Counted from the first letter of the stretch, positions 51,581-60,069 are shown. The stretch is 64,000 bases of DNA from Streptomyces hygroscopicus (GCF_026168105.1 NZ_LBMW01000032.1:1-64000), one strand, 5' to 3'. Translations and numbers: made by a program. The notes: a model not told the origin generated them from the letters alone.

Positions 51581-52801
51581 TCAGCCCAGTTGCGCCGTCA
51601 TATAGGCACGCCACTCGCGCGTGAACGTCTCCGGTGTCGTGCGGAGCACCTTCGCCAGCGCCTCCTCGACCGCCCCCGCGCGCCTGCCGTGGTCGCCCAC
51701 CGCCCGGTAGAAGGCGTTCAGCCGGGCCTCTCCCCAGCGCTGGGCGATCATGCGGCAGGCCATCCAGCCGCCCTCGTACGCCCGCGCCAACTGCCCCGCG
51801 TCCCCGGTGAAGGCGAAGTCCGTGTCGCTCGGCAGCGCGGCCGGGACGTGTCCGGCCGCGATGGAGCGCCCGAGTTCGGGGGCGACCTGGGCGGGCGTAC
51901 GGCCGCTGCCGAGGTAGCCGACCCAGTCGGCGTACCCCTCGGAGAGCCACAGGGGCGTGGCCGGTGTGGTGTGGGCGCGGGTGGCGACATGGGTGGTCTC
52001 GTGGCTGAGGACCACCTGTTTGCCCAGATCGCCGAGGACGGCGTACGCCTCCGGGTTGACGATGATCCGGTCCGCGGGCGTCGTCCCCGTGCCGCCCGCC
52101 TCCCCTGTGGTGACCGCGGCTATCCCTCGGTATCCGGACGCCGGCGCGCCGAGCAGCCCGGCCATGTCCTGGAGCGACCGCGGTACGAGCACCACGACGT
52201 GCCCCGGCCAGTCGGTTCCCCACGCACGTGTGACGGCGGGGACCGCACGGTCCGCGAGGTCCGCGTACCCGCGCAGGACATCGCGCGGCTGCCCCACGCC
52301 GAGGACGAGGCTGTGCGCGCCCATGACGACCTCGACGGGACCCTGCTCCCACAGCTGCCGACTCGCCTTCCCGGCGGGCCGGTCCGAGGTCACGTACCAG
52401 CGCCCGCCGGTGCGGGCCAGCCCCAGCGCACGGGCGGCGGTGACCGGCGCCCGGTCGTAGCCCTTGATGCGGTAGCGCAACTCGGCGTCGGCCGTGGCGC
52501 GGTCGCCGGTGCGGTGCAGCGCGGTGAGACGGTACGACCAGGCCGCCAGCGGCACGGCGCGCAGGTTGTCGAACTGGGCAGCACCGGTGACGCCTGCCAC
52601 CGCGGCGCCATGGGAGGGACCCCCGGTCGCCAGGAACTCGGAACGGTCGCCGTCGAGGACCGCCGTCGCCCGCCGGTCGAGAACCTGCCGCACGGCGTCG
52701 GTCTGGGTGTCCCGCGCGGGCGCACCGCCGCAGCCGACGAGCCCGGCGAGCAGCAGCGCACAGCCCGCCACCGCCCCCGGAACCCGCGCACGACCAGCCA
52801 C
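51581..52801 (-). CDS. Lipoprotein with gluzincin-type metallopeptidase motif
   Basis: The 406-residue protein starts with a lipoprotein signal (LLLAGLVGC, lipobox Cys at about 24), then an NTF2/Mce-like region (RYRIKGY). A peptidase-like domain follows with HETTH (VVLSHETTHVATRA) and a downstream Glu in LWLSEGYADWVGYL, the third ligand of gluzincins. It is presumably membrane-anchored outside the cell; the substrate is unknown. GTG 52801 lies six bases after TACGAT, so the mRNA is probably leaderless. Confidence 0.8.
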   Translation of the reverse strand: MAGRARVPGAVAGCALLLAGLVGCGGAPARDTQTDAVRQVLDRRATAVLDGDRSEFLATGGPSHGAAVAGVTGAAQFDNLRAVPLAAWSYRLTALHRTGDRATADAELRYRIKGYDRAPVTAARALGLARTGGRWYVTSDRPAGKASRQLWEQGPVEVVMGAHSLVLGVGQPRDVLRGYADLADRAVPAVTRAWGTDWPGHVVVLVPRSLQDMAGLLGAPASGYRGIAAVTTGEAGGTGTTPADRIIVNPEAYAVLGDLGKQVVLSHETTHVATRAHTTPATPLWLSEGYADWVGYLGSGRTPAQVAPELGRSIAAGHVPAALPSDTDFAFTGDAGQLARAYEGGWMACRMIAQRWGEARLNAFYRAVGDHGRRAGAVEEALAKVLRTTPETFTREWRAYMTAQLG

Positions 52802-52867
52802 CGTCCGATCGTACGCGCCGCCCTCGCCTCGCTCCGGCCCGTACCGGTGCCGTACCGATGCCGGGGT

Positions 52868-53887
52868 TCAGGGCCTGGTGACCGACGAGATCGGCATCAT
52901 CCCGACCGGGTCGTAGCGCACCGCGGCCCCCGGGTGGGGCGCGTGGATGACCTGTCCGCCGCCGACGTACATCGCCACATGGCTGGCGTCGGAACGGTAG
53001 ACGACCAGGTCGCCGGGCCGGACCTGGGACAGCGGCACCTGGTGGCCGGCGAACCGCTGCTCCTGGGAAGTACGCGGAAGGCCGATGCCCGCGTGCGCGT
53101 ACGACCACTGCATGAGGCCCGAGCAGTCGAAGCCACCCGGCCCGTTGGCGCCCCACACATAGGGGCGTCCGAGCGCCGAGCGGGCCGCGGCGAGGGCTGC
53201 CGCCGCGCGGGAGCCAGGGGGAACGGCCCCGGTGAGGTCGGGCACGTCGCCACCGGAGCGGGAAACCCGCCCGTAGGCGTCGCGCTGCGCCGACGGAAGG
53301 GAGTTGAGCAGCCGCCGCGCCGCGGCGAGCTTCTGCTCGACGGTCTTCTTGTGCTGGGCGACGGCCCGGCGGCTCTTCTCCAGCGCGGTGAGCTCGTCCG
53401 CCACCTCGGCGTGTTCCTTGGCCAGGTCGCGCAGGGCCGCCTGGAGTTCCCTCAGCTGCCCGGCCTGGCGGCTGCCGATCCGGTCGAGCACGGCCGCCCG
53501 GTCGAGGTATTCCCCGGGATTGTCGGACAGGAGCAGCGCGAGGGAGGCGGCGAGTCCGTCCGAGCGGTACTGGGCTCCGGCCAGCGCACCGAGCGCATCC
53601 CGTATGGCGTTGACGCGGTCCTGCTGCCGGGCGATGCGGTCCTGTGCCTGGCCGACCTGCCGGCGCAGCGAGGCTCCGCGCTCACCGGCCTTGTCGTACG
53701 CCTCGGTGGCCTGCTCCGCCTCCCGGTACAGCCGGTCCACCGTGGCCCGGGTGTCACCGCGCGGCGCGGCTCCCGCCGGTGTGGCTCCGAGAGCCGTGGC
53801 GGCTGCCGCCGCGGCGGACAGAACGGCTGCTGTGGTGCCACGGCCGCGACCGAGGCCGGATCGTGCAAGGCGGCGATGGGACCCCAC
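52868..53887 (-). CDS. NlpC/P60 peptidoglycan hydrolase (coiled-coil type), first of a pair
   Basis: The 339-residue protein has a signal peptide (to about ATPAGAA, residue 41), a long coiled coil (about 50-210; EAEQATEAYDKAGERGASLRRQV) and an NlpC/P60 domain with Cys in GFDCSGLMQWSYAHAG and His in SHVAMYVGGGQVIHAP. It resembles RipA-type D,L-endopeptidases. GTG 53887 lies 11 bases after AAGGGA. It is a paralog of the gene at 54227-55261, on the same strand. Confidence 0.88.
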   Translation of the reverse strand: MGSHRRLARSGLGRGRGTTAAVLSAAAAAATALGATPAGAAPRGDTRATVDRLYREAEQATEAYDKAGERGASLRRQVGQAQDRIARQQDRVNAIRDALGALAGAQYRSDGLAASLALLLSDNPGEYLDRAAVLDRIGSRQAGQLRELQAALRDLAKEHAEVADELTALEKSRRAVAQHKKTVEQKLAAARRLLNSLPSAQRDAYGRVSRSGGDVPDLTGAVPPGSRAAAALAAARSALGRPYVWGANGPGGFDCSGLMQWSYAHAGIGLPRTSQEQRFAGHQVPLSQVRPGDLVVYRSDASHVAMYVGGGQVIHAPHPGAAVRYDPVGMMPISSVTRP

Positions 53888-54001
53888 GACCGGTCGCACT
53901 CCCTTCCGCTGACAGACCCCACCCCACGGCGAGGAAACGCGGCAGACAGTAGCCGGGTGGTCACTCCCGGTCCAAAGAGGCCGAGGGGCGCGCACAACGC
54001 G

Positions 54002-54037
54002 ACGCCCCGCCGCTGACGCAGGTCATCGGCGGGGCGT
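54002..54037 (-). terminator. Hairpin between the two NlpC/P60 genes
   Basis: ACGCCCCGCCG (54002-54012) pairs perfectly with 54027-54037 around a 14-base loop, in the 339-base gap between the two hydrolase genes. The rest of that gap contains GC-rich direct repeats and presumably the promoter of the downstream gene, which I could not place. Confidence 0.6.
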
Positions 54038-54187
54038 GGGGTCAGCGGGAGTCGCTGGAATTCGCCCGTTCGGGCGGCCCTCAGGGGCGCATCGGGAGCA
54101 CCCGGGATCCGGAAGGAGCACCCGGAGAGCGCGCCGGACAGCGCGCCGCGAGCGCCTCGGACGCGGACGCCGGGAGCGCGTCCGAGC

Positions 54188-54233
54188 CGCACGCCGGAGC
54201 GTGTCAGATGCGCACGCCGGAGCGTGTCAGATG
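54188..54233. repeat. 23-bp perfect tandem duplication spanning a stop codon
   Basis: The 23 bases 54188-54210 are repeated exactly at 54211-54233. The right copy holds the last codons and the stop of the second NlpC/P60 gene, and a third partial copy (CGGACGCCG) follows. It looks like a recent slippage event at the gene end. Confidence 0.85.
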
Positions 54234-55261
54234 CGGACGCCGAACTCGAACTGCATGTCGGACATCGCCTCGTAGCGCACGACGGCACCGGTGTGCGGGG
54301 CGTGCAGCACCTGGCCGTTGCCCGCGTAGAGACCGACGTGGTGGTAGTCGCCGAAGAATATGACCAGGTCACCGACCTTGAGGTCGCTCTCGCTGTAGAT
54401 GCGGGTGCCGGCGTTGGCCTGCTCCTGCGAGGTACGCGGTATGGAGACGCCGGCCTGGGCGTAGGCCCAGGAGGTCAGGCCGGAGCAGTCGAAGGCGGAG
54501 GGGCCGGTGGCGCCGTAGACGTAGGGCGAGCCGATCACGCTCTGGGCCGCGGCGAAGGCGGCGGCGGCGCGGCCGGAGGCGGAGCCGGTGTCGCCACCGA
54601 GGGCGGAGCGGGCGCTGGCGCGGCTGGCGCGGGCCTGATCGGCCTGGAGGGCGGCCCGCTCCTGGGCGGTGAGGCTGTTGAGGAGCTTCTGCGCGTCGGC
54701 GAGCTTGCCCTGGACGTCTTCCTTCTGCTTGCCGAGTTCGGCGCGTGTGGCGGCGAGGTCCTTGAGCTTGTCGGTGGCTTCCTGGCGCTCCTGGGCCAGC
54801 TCGCGCTGCTTCTCCTGGATCTTCTTCAGCGCCTCGACCTGCTGGCTGCTCAACTGGTCGAGCGTGGACGCCTTGTCGAGGTAGTCGTTCGGGTTCGAGG
54901 AGAGGAAGAGCTGCACGGAGGGATCGATGCTGCCGGTGCGGTACTGGGCGCTGGCCATCGTGCCGATGCCGTCGCGCAGCTGATTGAGCTCGTCCTGACC
55001 ACGGGCGACCTTGTCCTGCAGGGTGGAGATCTGCTTCTCCAGTTTGTCCTGCTTCTCCTTGGCCCCGTTGTACTTCTCGGTGGCCTGCTCCGCCTGCTGA
55101 TAGAGCTCGTCGACCTTGGACTTGACCTCGTCCTTGCTCGGCTTCGCACTGGGGGCGGCGTTCGCGGCCTGTGCACTGAGGGCCACGGCGGCAGCGGCGG
55201 CGGTGGTGAGCACGGTCACTCGGGCACGGCTCGGCTGCTTGGGTCGACGGTGGGACGCCAC
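54227..55261 (-). CDS. NlpC/P60 peptidoglycan hydrolase (RipA-like), second of a pair
   Basis: The 344-residue protein has a signal peptide (SAQAANAA at about 38), a Lys/Glu/Gln-rich coiled coil (about 45-220; AEQATEKYNGAKEKQDKLEKQI) and an NlpC/P60 domain with Cys (FDCSGLTSWAYAQAG) and His (HHVGLYAGNGQVLHAPHTG). It should cleave the D-Glu/DAP bond of peptide stems. GTG 55261 follows GAAGAAGGAG. A strong promoter lies about 100 bases upstream. No c-di-AMP (ydaO) element was seen in that leader. Confidence 0.9.
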   Translation of the reverse strand: MASHRRPKQPSRARVTVLTTAAAAAVALSAQAANAAPSAKPSKDEVKSKVDELYQQAEQATEKYNGAKEKQDKLEKQISTLQDKVARGQDELNQLRDGIGTMASAQYRTGSIDPSVQLFLSSNPNDYLDKASTLDQLSSQQVEALKKIQEKQRELAQERQEATDKLKDLAATRAELGKQKEDVQGKLADAQKLLNSLTAQERAALQADQARASRASARSALGGDTGSASGRAAAAFAAAQSVIGSPYVYGATGPSAFDCSGLTSWAYAQAGVSIPRTSQEQANAGTRIYSESDLKVGDLVIFFGDYHHVGLYAGNGQVLHAPHTGAVVRYEAMSDMQFEFGVRI

Positions 55262-55368
55262 GGGGGCGAGCTCCTTCTTCCTCCAGCCGCCTACCGACAC
55301 GCCGGCGGGCGGTGCCCCTCCACCGTCACTCCCCATGAGTGATCACCCGAGCGGAGGTTCGAGGCCAG

Positions 55369-55398
55369 ACCCTAGTGACCCTCTCGTGATCAGTTCAA
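55369..55398 (-). promoter_or_regulatory. Promoter of the second NlpC/P60 gene
   Basis: TTGAAC (55393-55398) and TAGGGT (55369-55374) on the minus strand are 18 bases apart, giving a leader of about 100 bases. The rest of 55399-55631 has a weak inverted repeat CGTAC/GTACG (55531-55554) past the NYN gene and nothing else recognisable. Confidence 0.55.
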
Positions 55399-55631
55399 AT
55401 CCTGGCGTGAAAAATCTCGTCACCGTGCGCATTCTTTGCCCTCAACACACATGCAGTGATGTTGCCTTGACGCTACGTTGCGTGAAGATCATCCCAATTC
55501 GGGCATCCCCGGCGGAGGTTGCGGTTGGTGCGTACGCGACCCATGGGACGTACGGAGCGATCGCGTGCTGAGTTCGCAGGACACCGAAAGCCAGGGGCGA
55601 GGTGCCCAATGAAGAGGCTTTACGCCCGATT

Positions 55632-56981
55632 TCAGCCCCGGGAGAGGCGCTTGAGCAGCACGGCCGACGCCACCGGGCGCGCACCCGCTCTGGCGACCCC
55701 GTCGGCCACCTCGCGATCGGTGGAGGCCACGATGACCGGCCGGCCCGGAGGCTCCGCACGCACCAGCTGGCGGATCAACTCGTCGGCGGTGACGCCCGGT
55801 TTGGAGAACAGCACCCGCACCCCGCGCGGCGGCGCGAGCAGCACCGGAGCCACCAGTTCGGCCCCGTCGAAGACGCAGGTGACCTCGGCACCGGTCTGCG
55901 CGGCGAGCTGCGAGAGCTGACCGAGCAGCCTGAGCCGCTGCTTCTCCAGCGGCATCTGCGGATAACCGGTCTTGGTGACGTTGTAGCCGTCGACCACCAG
56001 ATGCGCCTGCGGCAGCGCCAGCAACTGGTCCAGGATCGCGGGATCGTTTTCGGACAGCGCACGGGCGGCGATGTCCTTCGGGGTCATCCGTCCCGGTTCG
56101 ACCGCGTCCACGGTCTCCGCCGGCCGCACGGAGACCGGCGGCAGCGCCAGTTCCCGCCGCAGGCCCTGCGCCGCGTCCAGCACGGTGTCGAGCAGCAGCC
56201 GTACCCGCATGTCCTCGACGCTGCGTCCCTCGCGCGCGGCCCTGCGGGTGGCCTCCAGGGTGGCCTCCACCTCGGCGAGACGCGCCTTGAGCCGCCTGGT
56301 CTCGCTCTCGGCGGCGGACACGTGCGACTGCCCCTCGGCGCGTACGGCCTCGACCTCGCCGTGGGCCTTGCGCAGGGCGGCCTCGCCCCGCTTGACGTCG
56401 CTGAGGGCGGCGCGCAGCTTGCGGTGAAGCGATTCGGCTTCCTTGCGCGTCGATTCCAGCTCCGTACGCAACCGCTCCGTCTCGGCGCGGGTCTGGCCGC
56501 GGGCTGCCGCGAGCTCCCCGCGCAGCCGCTCCAGTTCGGCCCGGCTCTCCTCGTCGGCGCGTTCGGCGTCCGCGCGCTGGGCCTCCTCGCCCGCGGCGGT
56601 CACGAGCTTCACCCAGCCCACCGGACGCAGTACATAGGCCGCGGCCGCCACGTCGAGCGGGTCCGCGGCCGGGGGCGGCGAGCCGGAGTCCAGGGCGCCG
56701 GCGAGCTCCGGCTGGGCCTCTCTGAACCGCTCGGCGATGCGCTGGCGGAACAGCGGGTCGGTCTCCAGGGCCGCCGCCATCGCGTTGCCGGCGAACTTGG
56801 CCCGACGGTTCGGGGCGAACCGCGCATACTGCCGCAGCTGCGCGGGCAGTTCGCCGAGCGTCAGTCCGCCGAAACCGTCGGACACGATCTGCACGACCCG
56901 GCGGCGCACACCGTCGGGCAGCGGACGGTCGAGCACCTCAGCGGTGCCGTCGACCGGCTCCCCGCCCGTGGTCTCCACCAT
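55632..56981 (-). CDS. NYN-domain (YacP-like) putative RNase with coiled coil
   Basis: The 449-residue protein has an N-terminal helical region with RRAKFAGNAMAAALE, a long coiled coil (about 135-250; EEAQRADAERADEESRAELERL), and a C-terminal NYN/PIN-like domain with HLVVDGYNVTKTGYP, TCVFDGAEL and VIVASTDREVADG, where the Asp residues would bind metal. It is probably an RNA-processing nuclease or RNA-binding protein, of the type broadly conserved in actinobacteria. The target is unknown. Confidence 0.85.
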   Translation of the reverse strand: MVETTGGEPVDGTAEVLDRPLPDGVRRRVVQIVSDGFGGLTLGELPAQLRQYARFAPNRRAKFAGNAMAAALETDPLFRQRIAERFREAQPELAGALDSGSPPPAADPLDVAAAAYVLRPVGWVKLVTAAGEEAQRADAERADEESRAELERLRGELAAARGQTRAETERLRTELESTRKEAESLHRKLRAALSDVKRGEAALRKAHGEVEAVRAEGQSHVSAAESETRRLKARLAEVEATLEATRRAAREGRSVEDMRVRLLLDTVLDAAQGLRRELALPPVSVRPAETVDAVEPGRMTPKDIAARALSENDPAILDQLLALPQAHLVVDGYNVTKTGYPQMPLEKQRLRLLGQLSQLAAQTGAEVTCVFDGAELVAPVLLAPPRGVRVLFSKPGVTADELIRQLVRAEPPGRPVIVASTDREVADGVARAGARPVASAVLLKRLSRG

Positions 56982-57015
56982 CCGTCACCCCACTGTCCGT
57001 GCGGGACCGCCTCCC

Positions 57016-57255
57016 TCAGGAGCCGGCACCGGGCCTGTCCACGAGTTCCACTTGGTCCAGGGCGTTGCACCAGCGGCAACGCACCGACTCGATGGTCTCA
57101 CTGACCACCTCGCGCTCCTCGACCTTCGGCTGTCCGGCCAGATCCAGATGCACGTACTCGACGACCTTCGACGAGCGGGTCACATCGAAACGCGTCAGGT
57201 TGCCACACTGCGTGCAGCGCCACCGGGTCGTCTCGGTCGGCAGAGGAACCGTCAT
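57016..57255 (-). CDS. Small zinc-ribbon protein
   Basis: The 79-residue protein has two CxxC knuckles (RWRCTQCGNLTRFDV and VRCRWCNALDQVE), forming a four-Cys zinc ribbon. It may bind nucleic acid or a partner protein; no function is known. ATG 57255 has GGAAGAG upstream. It lies 34 bases downstream of nothing on its own strand and is divergent from the rhomboid protease gene. Confidence 0.8.
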   Translation of the reverse strand: MTVPLPTETTRWRCTQCGNLTRFDVTRSSKVVEYVHLDLAGQPKVEEREVVSETIESVRCRWCNALDQVELVDRPGAGS

Positions 57256-57411
57256 CGTGGCTGCTCTTCCTTCTTCCAGTCTCCGTGATGCGCCAGTTTC
57301 CCTGGAGCGTGTGGGTCGTAACCCTACGGCCTGCCGGGTACCCGCCGCCCGCCCGTCCAGCGCGGCGAGGCATTCTGCACGCGTCGCTCCGGGTACGCCA
57401 TGCTCTGTCCC

Positions 57412-58143
57412 ATGATCAGCACCTGGGGCAGGACGGCCGTCCGAGCGCTGCGGGGCCAGTCGGCACCGGTGACGTACGGGCTGATGGCCGTGTGCTGTCT
57501 GCTCTTCGTGATCGGACCGGCCTCGGGACTGAATCCCGCGTACGGCACCGGGGACGCGCTGCTCGCCGCGCAACGGGCCTACTTCGCCCGCTGGGGGGTG
57601 GTGCCCGTGGAGCTCTTCGGCGGGGCGCCACGGGCCGCCCTCACGCCCGCGACGGCCCTGTTCGTGCACGGCAGCTGGGTGCATCTGCTGGGCAACATGC
57701 TCTTCCTCTGCGTCTTCGGGGCGATGGCCGAGGAGCGGATGGGCCACGTGGAGTTCGCCCTGTTCTACCTGGGCTGCGGCTATCTGGCGCTGCTCGGGTA
57801 CTCGGCGGCCAACGCCGAGTCGGCGCAGACGCTGGTCGGGGCCTCCGGGGCGATCTCCGCGGTTCTCGGCGCGTTCCTGTTTCTGTTCCCCAATGCCCGG
57901 GTGACCAGTCTTTTCCCGTTCCTGTTCTTCCTGCCGCTGCGTTTTCCGGCCTGGGTGGTACTGCCCTTCTGGGCCACCCTCCAGTGGATGGCGGCCGGCC
58001 GCGCCGCACAGGGCCCGGGGGTCGCCTACCTGGCCCATCTGGTCGGCTTCTCGCTGGGCTTCGTCTACGCGTGGGTGCGCCACGGCCGTACGAGTAGGGT
58101 GAAACCCCCAGCCCAGGCCCCCGAGGGAGAACAGCAGCCGTGA
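57412..58143 (+). CDS. Rhomboid-family intramembrane serine protease
   Basis: The 243-residue protein has six or more transmembrane helices and the rhomboid residues: WVHLLGNMLFL (oxyanion Asn), GASGAISAVLGA (nucleophile Ser in GxSG) and AYLAHLVGFSLG (catalytic His). It cleaves membrane-embedded substrates. ATG 57412 (MISTWG) was chosen over ATG 57400. Its stop overlaps the next start by four bases, so it is coupled to the RAM-domain gene. Confidence 0.9.
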   Translation: MISTWGRTAVRALRGQSAPVTYGLMAVCCLLFVIGPASGLNPAYGTGDALLAAQRAYFARWGVVPVELFGGAPRAALTPATALFVHGSWVHLLGNMLFLCVFGAMAEERMGHVEFALFYLGCGYLALLGYSAANAESAQTLVGASGAISAVLGAFLFLFPNARVTSLFPFLFFLPLRFPAWVVLPFWATLQWMAAGRAAQGPGVAYLAHLVGFSLGFVYAWVRHGRTSRVKPPAQAPEGEQQP

Positions 58144-58421
58144 TCACCGCGATCGTCCTCATCAAGACCAGCGTGGACCGGATCCCCGAGATCGCCGAGT
58201 CGATCGCCGCGCTGGACTCCGTCAGCGAGGTCTTCTCCGTCACCGGCACCTACGACCTCATCGCCATGGTCCGGGTGAAGGCCCACGACGACCTGGCGGA
58301 CGTGATCCCCGGCCGGATCAGCAAGATCCCCGGCGTCCTGGGCACCGATACGCATGTCGCCTTCCGCACGTACTCCCAGCACGACCTCGAGGCGGCGTTC
58401 GCGATCGGGCTCGACAACTAG
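58140..58421 (+). CDS. Stand-alone Lrp/AsnC RAM (ligand-binding) domain
   Basis: The 93-residue protein is only the C-terminal RAM domain of Lrp/AsnC proteins (AIVLIKTSVDRIPEIAE, SEVFSVTGTYDLIAMVR), without a helix-turn-helix. Such proteins form oligomers that bind amino acids and may modulate full-length regulators. The GTG start overlaps the rhomboid stop, with GAGGGAGAA upstream. It converges with the aminotransferase gene. Confidence 0.88.
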   Translation: MITAIVLIKTSVDRIPEIAESIAALDSVSEVFSVTGTYDLIAMVRVKAHDDLADVIPGRISKIPGVLGTDTHVAFRTYSQHDLEAAFAIGLDN

Positions 58422-58505
58422 ACCGGGACGTCCCGCGACGTCCGCTCCCCCCGGCCGCCCTGGGGCCGCCGCAGGGAGCGCACCCGTCGCCCGTGCCTCA
58501 GGGAA

Positions 58506-59867
58506 TCAGACCGCCGGGACGCAACGGCCGTCCTCCGTGCGGTAGTTCCACTTCGCACCGTCGCGGACCAGTTCCTTGACCGCGCGCACGAAACGCTCCA
58601 CGTGCTCGTCGGGCGTGCCCGCGCCGAAGCTGACACGGATCGCGTTCAGGGACTTCTCACCGGGCGCGGCCTCGGGGGCGCCGCACTCGCCCTGGGTCCC
58701 CGGGTCGCTCCCCAGCAGGGTGCGCACGAGCGGGTGGGCACAGAACAGGCCGTCGCGGACGCCGATGCCGTACTCCGCGGAGAGCGCGGCGGCGAAGTGG
58801 GAGCTGTTCCAGCCCTCGACGACGAAGGAGATGACCCCGACGCGGGGCGCGTCGTCGCCGAACAGGGAGAGCACCTTGACCTCGGGAACCTCGGCGAGCC
58901 CTGCCCGCACCGCGCGGATCAGGTACTGCTCGCGGGCCACGAGCGTCTCCAGGCCGGCGTCGGTGAGCGCCTTGCAGGCGGAGGCGATGGAGTAGGCGCC
59001 GATCACGTTGGGCGAACCCGCCTCGTGCCGTGCGGCGCTCTCGTGCCACTCCACGTCCACTCCCCCGTCCGTGCGCCGGGTCACCTTGCGGCTGGCTCCG
59101 CCGCCCGCGAGGTACGGCTCGGCCTCCCGCAGCCAGTCGGCGCGGCCGGCCAGGACGCCGGAGCCGAAGGGCGCGTACAGCTTGTGGCCGGAGAAGGCGA
59201 CCCAGTCGACGTCGAGGTCACGGACGGAGACCGGGTGGTGCGGGGCGAGCTGGGCGGCATCCAGGACGATGCGGGCCCCGTGCGCGTGGGCGGCCGCGGC
59301 CAGCTCGCGTACGGGCCACAGCTCGCCCGTGACGTTGGAGGCGCCGGTGACACACACGAGGGCCGGACCGTGGGGATCGCGGTCCGTGAGGGCGCGCTCC
59401 AGGCTCTCGACGGCCTCCTGCGGGGTGCGCGGTGCGTTGAGGCAGGTGACCCGGGCGTCCCGCCAGGGCAGCAGTGAGGCGTGGTGCTCGGTCTCGAAGA
59501 CGAAGACCTGGCAGTCGGCCGGAAGGGCGGCGGCGAGGAGGTTCAGCGAGTCGGTGGTGGACCGGGTGAAGATCACCTGGTCGCCGTCGCGGCAGTCGAG
59601 GAACGCGGCGACGGTCCGGCGGGCGTTCTCGAACAGGTCGGTGGACAGCTGCGAGAGGTATCCCGCACCGCGGTGGACGCTGCCGTAGTACGGCGCGTAG
59701 GCCGCCACGTCGTCCCAGACCCGCTGCAGGGCGGGCGCGCTGGCCGCGTAGTCGAGCGCGGCGTAGGTGACTTCGCCGCCCGTGACGAGCGGGACGGTGA
59801 CATCCCCGCCCAGAACGGGCAGCGGGGCACAAACGGACTGGTCGGTGGCAAGGGCGGAGACGGACAT
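58506..59867 (-). CDS. Class V aminotransferase, cysteine desulfurase-like
   Basis: The 453-residue PLP enzyme has TRSTTDSLNLLAAAL, ETEHHASLLPW, VTGASNVTGE, VLDAAQLAPHHP and the PLP-Lys in FSGHKLYAPFG, the class V fold closest to SufS/CsdA desulfurases. The flexible catalytic-Cys loop of SufS is not clearly conserved (the C-terminal part has GLFCAHPLV and GECGAPEA). It may therefore be a desulfurase or a cysteine lyase. It lies downstream of a SAM-IV-type riboswitch and a six-codon ORF, so it should respond to the SAM pool. The start follows GGGAG at seven bases. Confidence 0.85.
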   Translation of the reverse strand: MSVSALATDQSVCAPLPVLGGDVTVPLVTGGEVTYAALDYAASAPALQRVWDDVAAYAPYYGSVHRGAGYLSQLSTDLFENARRTVAAFLDCRDGDQVIFTRSTTDSLNLLAAALPADCQVFVFETEHHASLLPWRDARVTCLNAPRTPQEAVESLERALTDRDPHGPALVCVTGASNVTGELWPVRELAAAAHAHGARIVLDAAQLAPHHPVSVRDLDVDWVAFSGHKLYAPFGSGVLAGRADWLREAEPYLAGGGASRKVTRRTDGGVDVEWHESAARHEAGSPNVIGAYSIASACKALTDAGLETLVAREQYLIRAVRAGLAEVPEVKVLSLFGDDAPRVGVISFVVEGWNSSHFAAALSAEYGIGVRDGLFCAHPLVRTLLGSDPGTQGECGAPEAAPGEKSLNAIRVSFGAGTPDEHVERFVRAVKELVRDGAKWNYRTEDGRCVPAV

Positions 59868-59986
59868 GGGTGCACTCCCGTGAAGGCAGGTGGGACCGCC
59901 GTGCCGGACGGCGCGCGTCAGGGCGCTGCCGGGTCGACGGCACGAGGCAAGGGTGAAAGGGGATGCGGAGGCGGGGCTCTGCGGCC

Positions 59987-60007
59987 CTAGCGCATTCGCT
60001 TGCTCAC
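59987..60007 (-). CDS. Six-codon leader ORF (MSKRMR) upstream of the aminotransferase
   Basis: On the minus strand GAGGGAG is followed, six bases later, by GTG AGC AAG CGA ATG CGC TAG. The ribosome site is excellent and better than that of the structural gene. The ORF lies between the riboswitch hairpin and the aminotransferase, 119 bases from the latter. It could be a regulatory micro-ORF. Its translation is inferred from the ribosome site only. Confidence 0.5.
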   Translation of the reverse strand: MSKRMR

Positions 60008-60029
60008 GGAAGGCTCCCTCGAACGACCA

Positions 60030-60069
60030 GGACCCCTGGTACGCGCTTTGTCAAAAGCGTGAGGGGTCC
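60030..60069 (-). promoter_or_regulatory. Hairpin in the riboswitch expression platform
   Basis: GGACCCCT (60030-60037) is complementary to AGGGGTCC (60062-60069), with a nested ACGCTTT/AAAGCG stem inside. It begins at the 3' end of the SAM aptamer and precedes the micro-ORF ribosome site. No T-tract follows, so it may control translation or be a weak terminator. Confidence 0.55.

Noticed and set aside
55262..55368. Possible c-di-AMP (ydaO) riboswitch ahead of the NlpC/P60 gene, as known for some Streptomyces cell wall hydrolases
   Set aside because: The conserved ydaO blocks could not be found in the 100-base leader, which is also too short.
55380..55405. GTTCAAATCC sequence resembling a tRNA T-arm
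   Set aside because: No acceptor stem, anticodon arm or D-arm can be built around it; on the other strand it is the -35 of the NlpC/P60 promoter.
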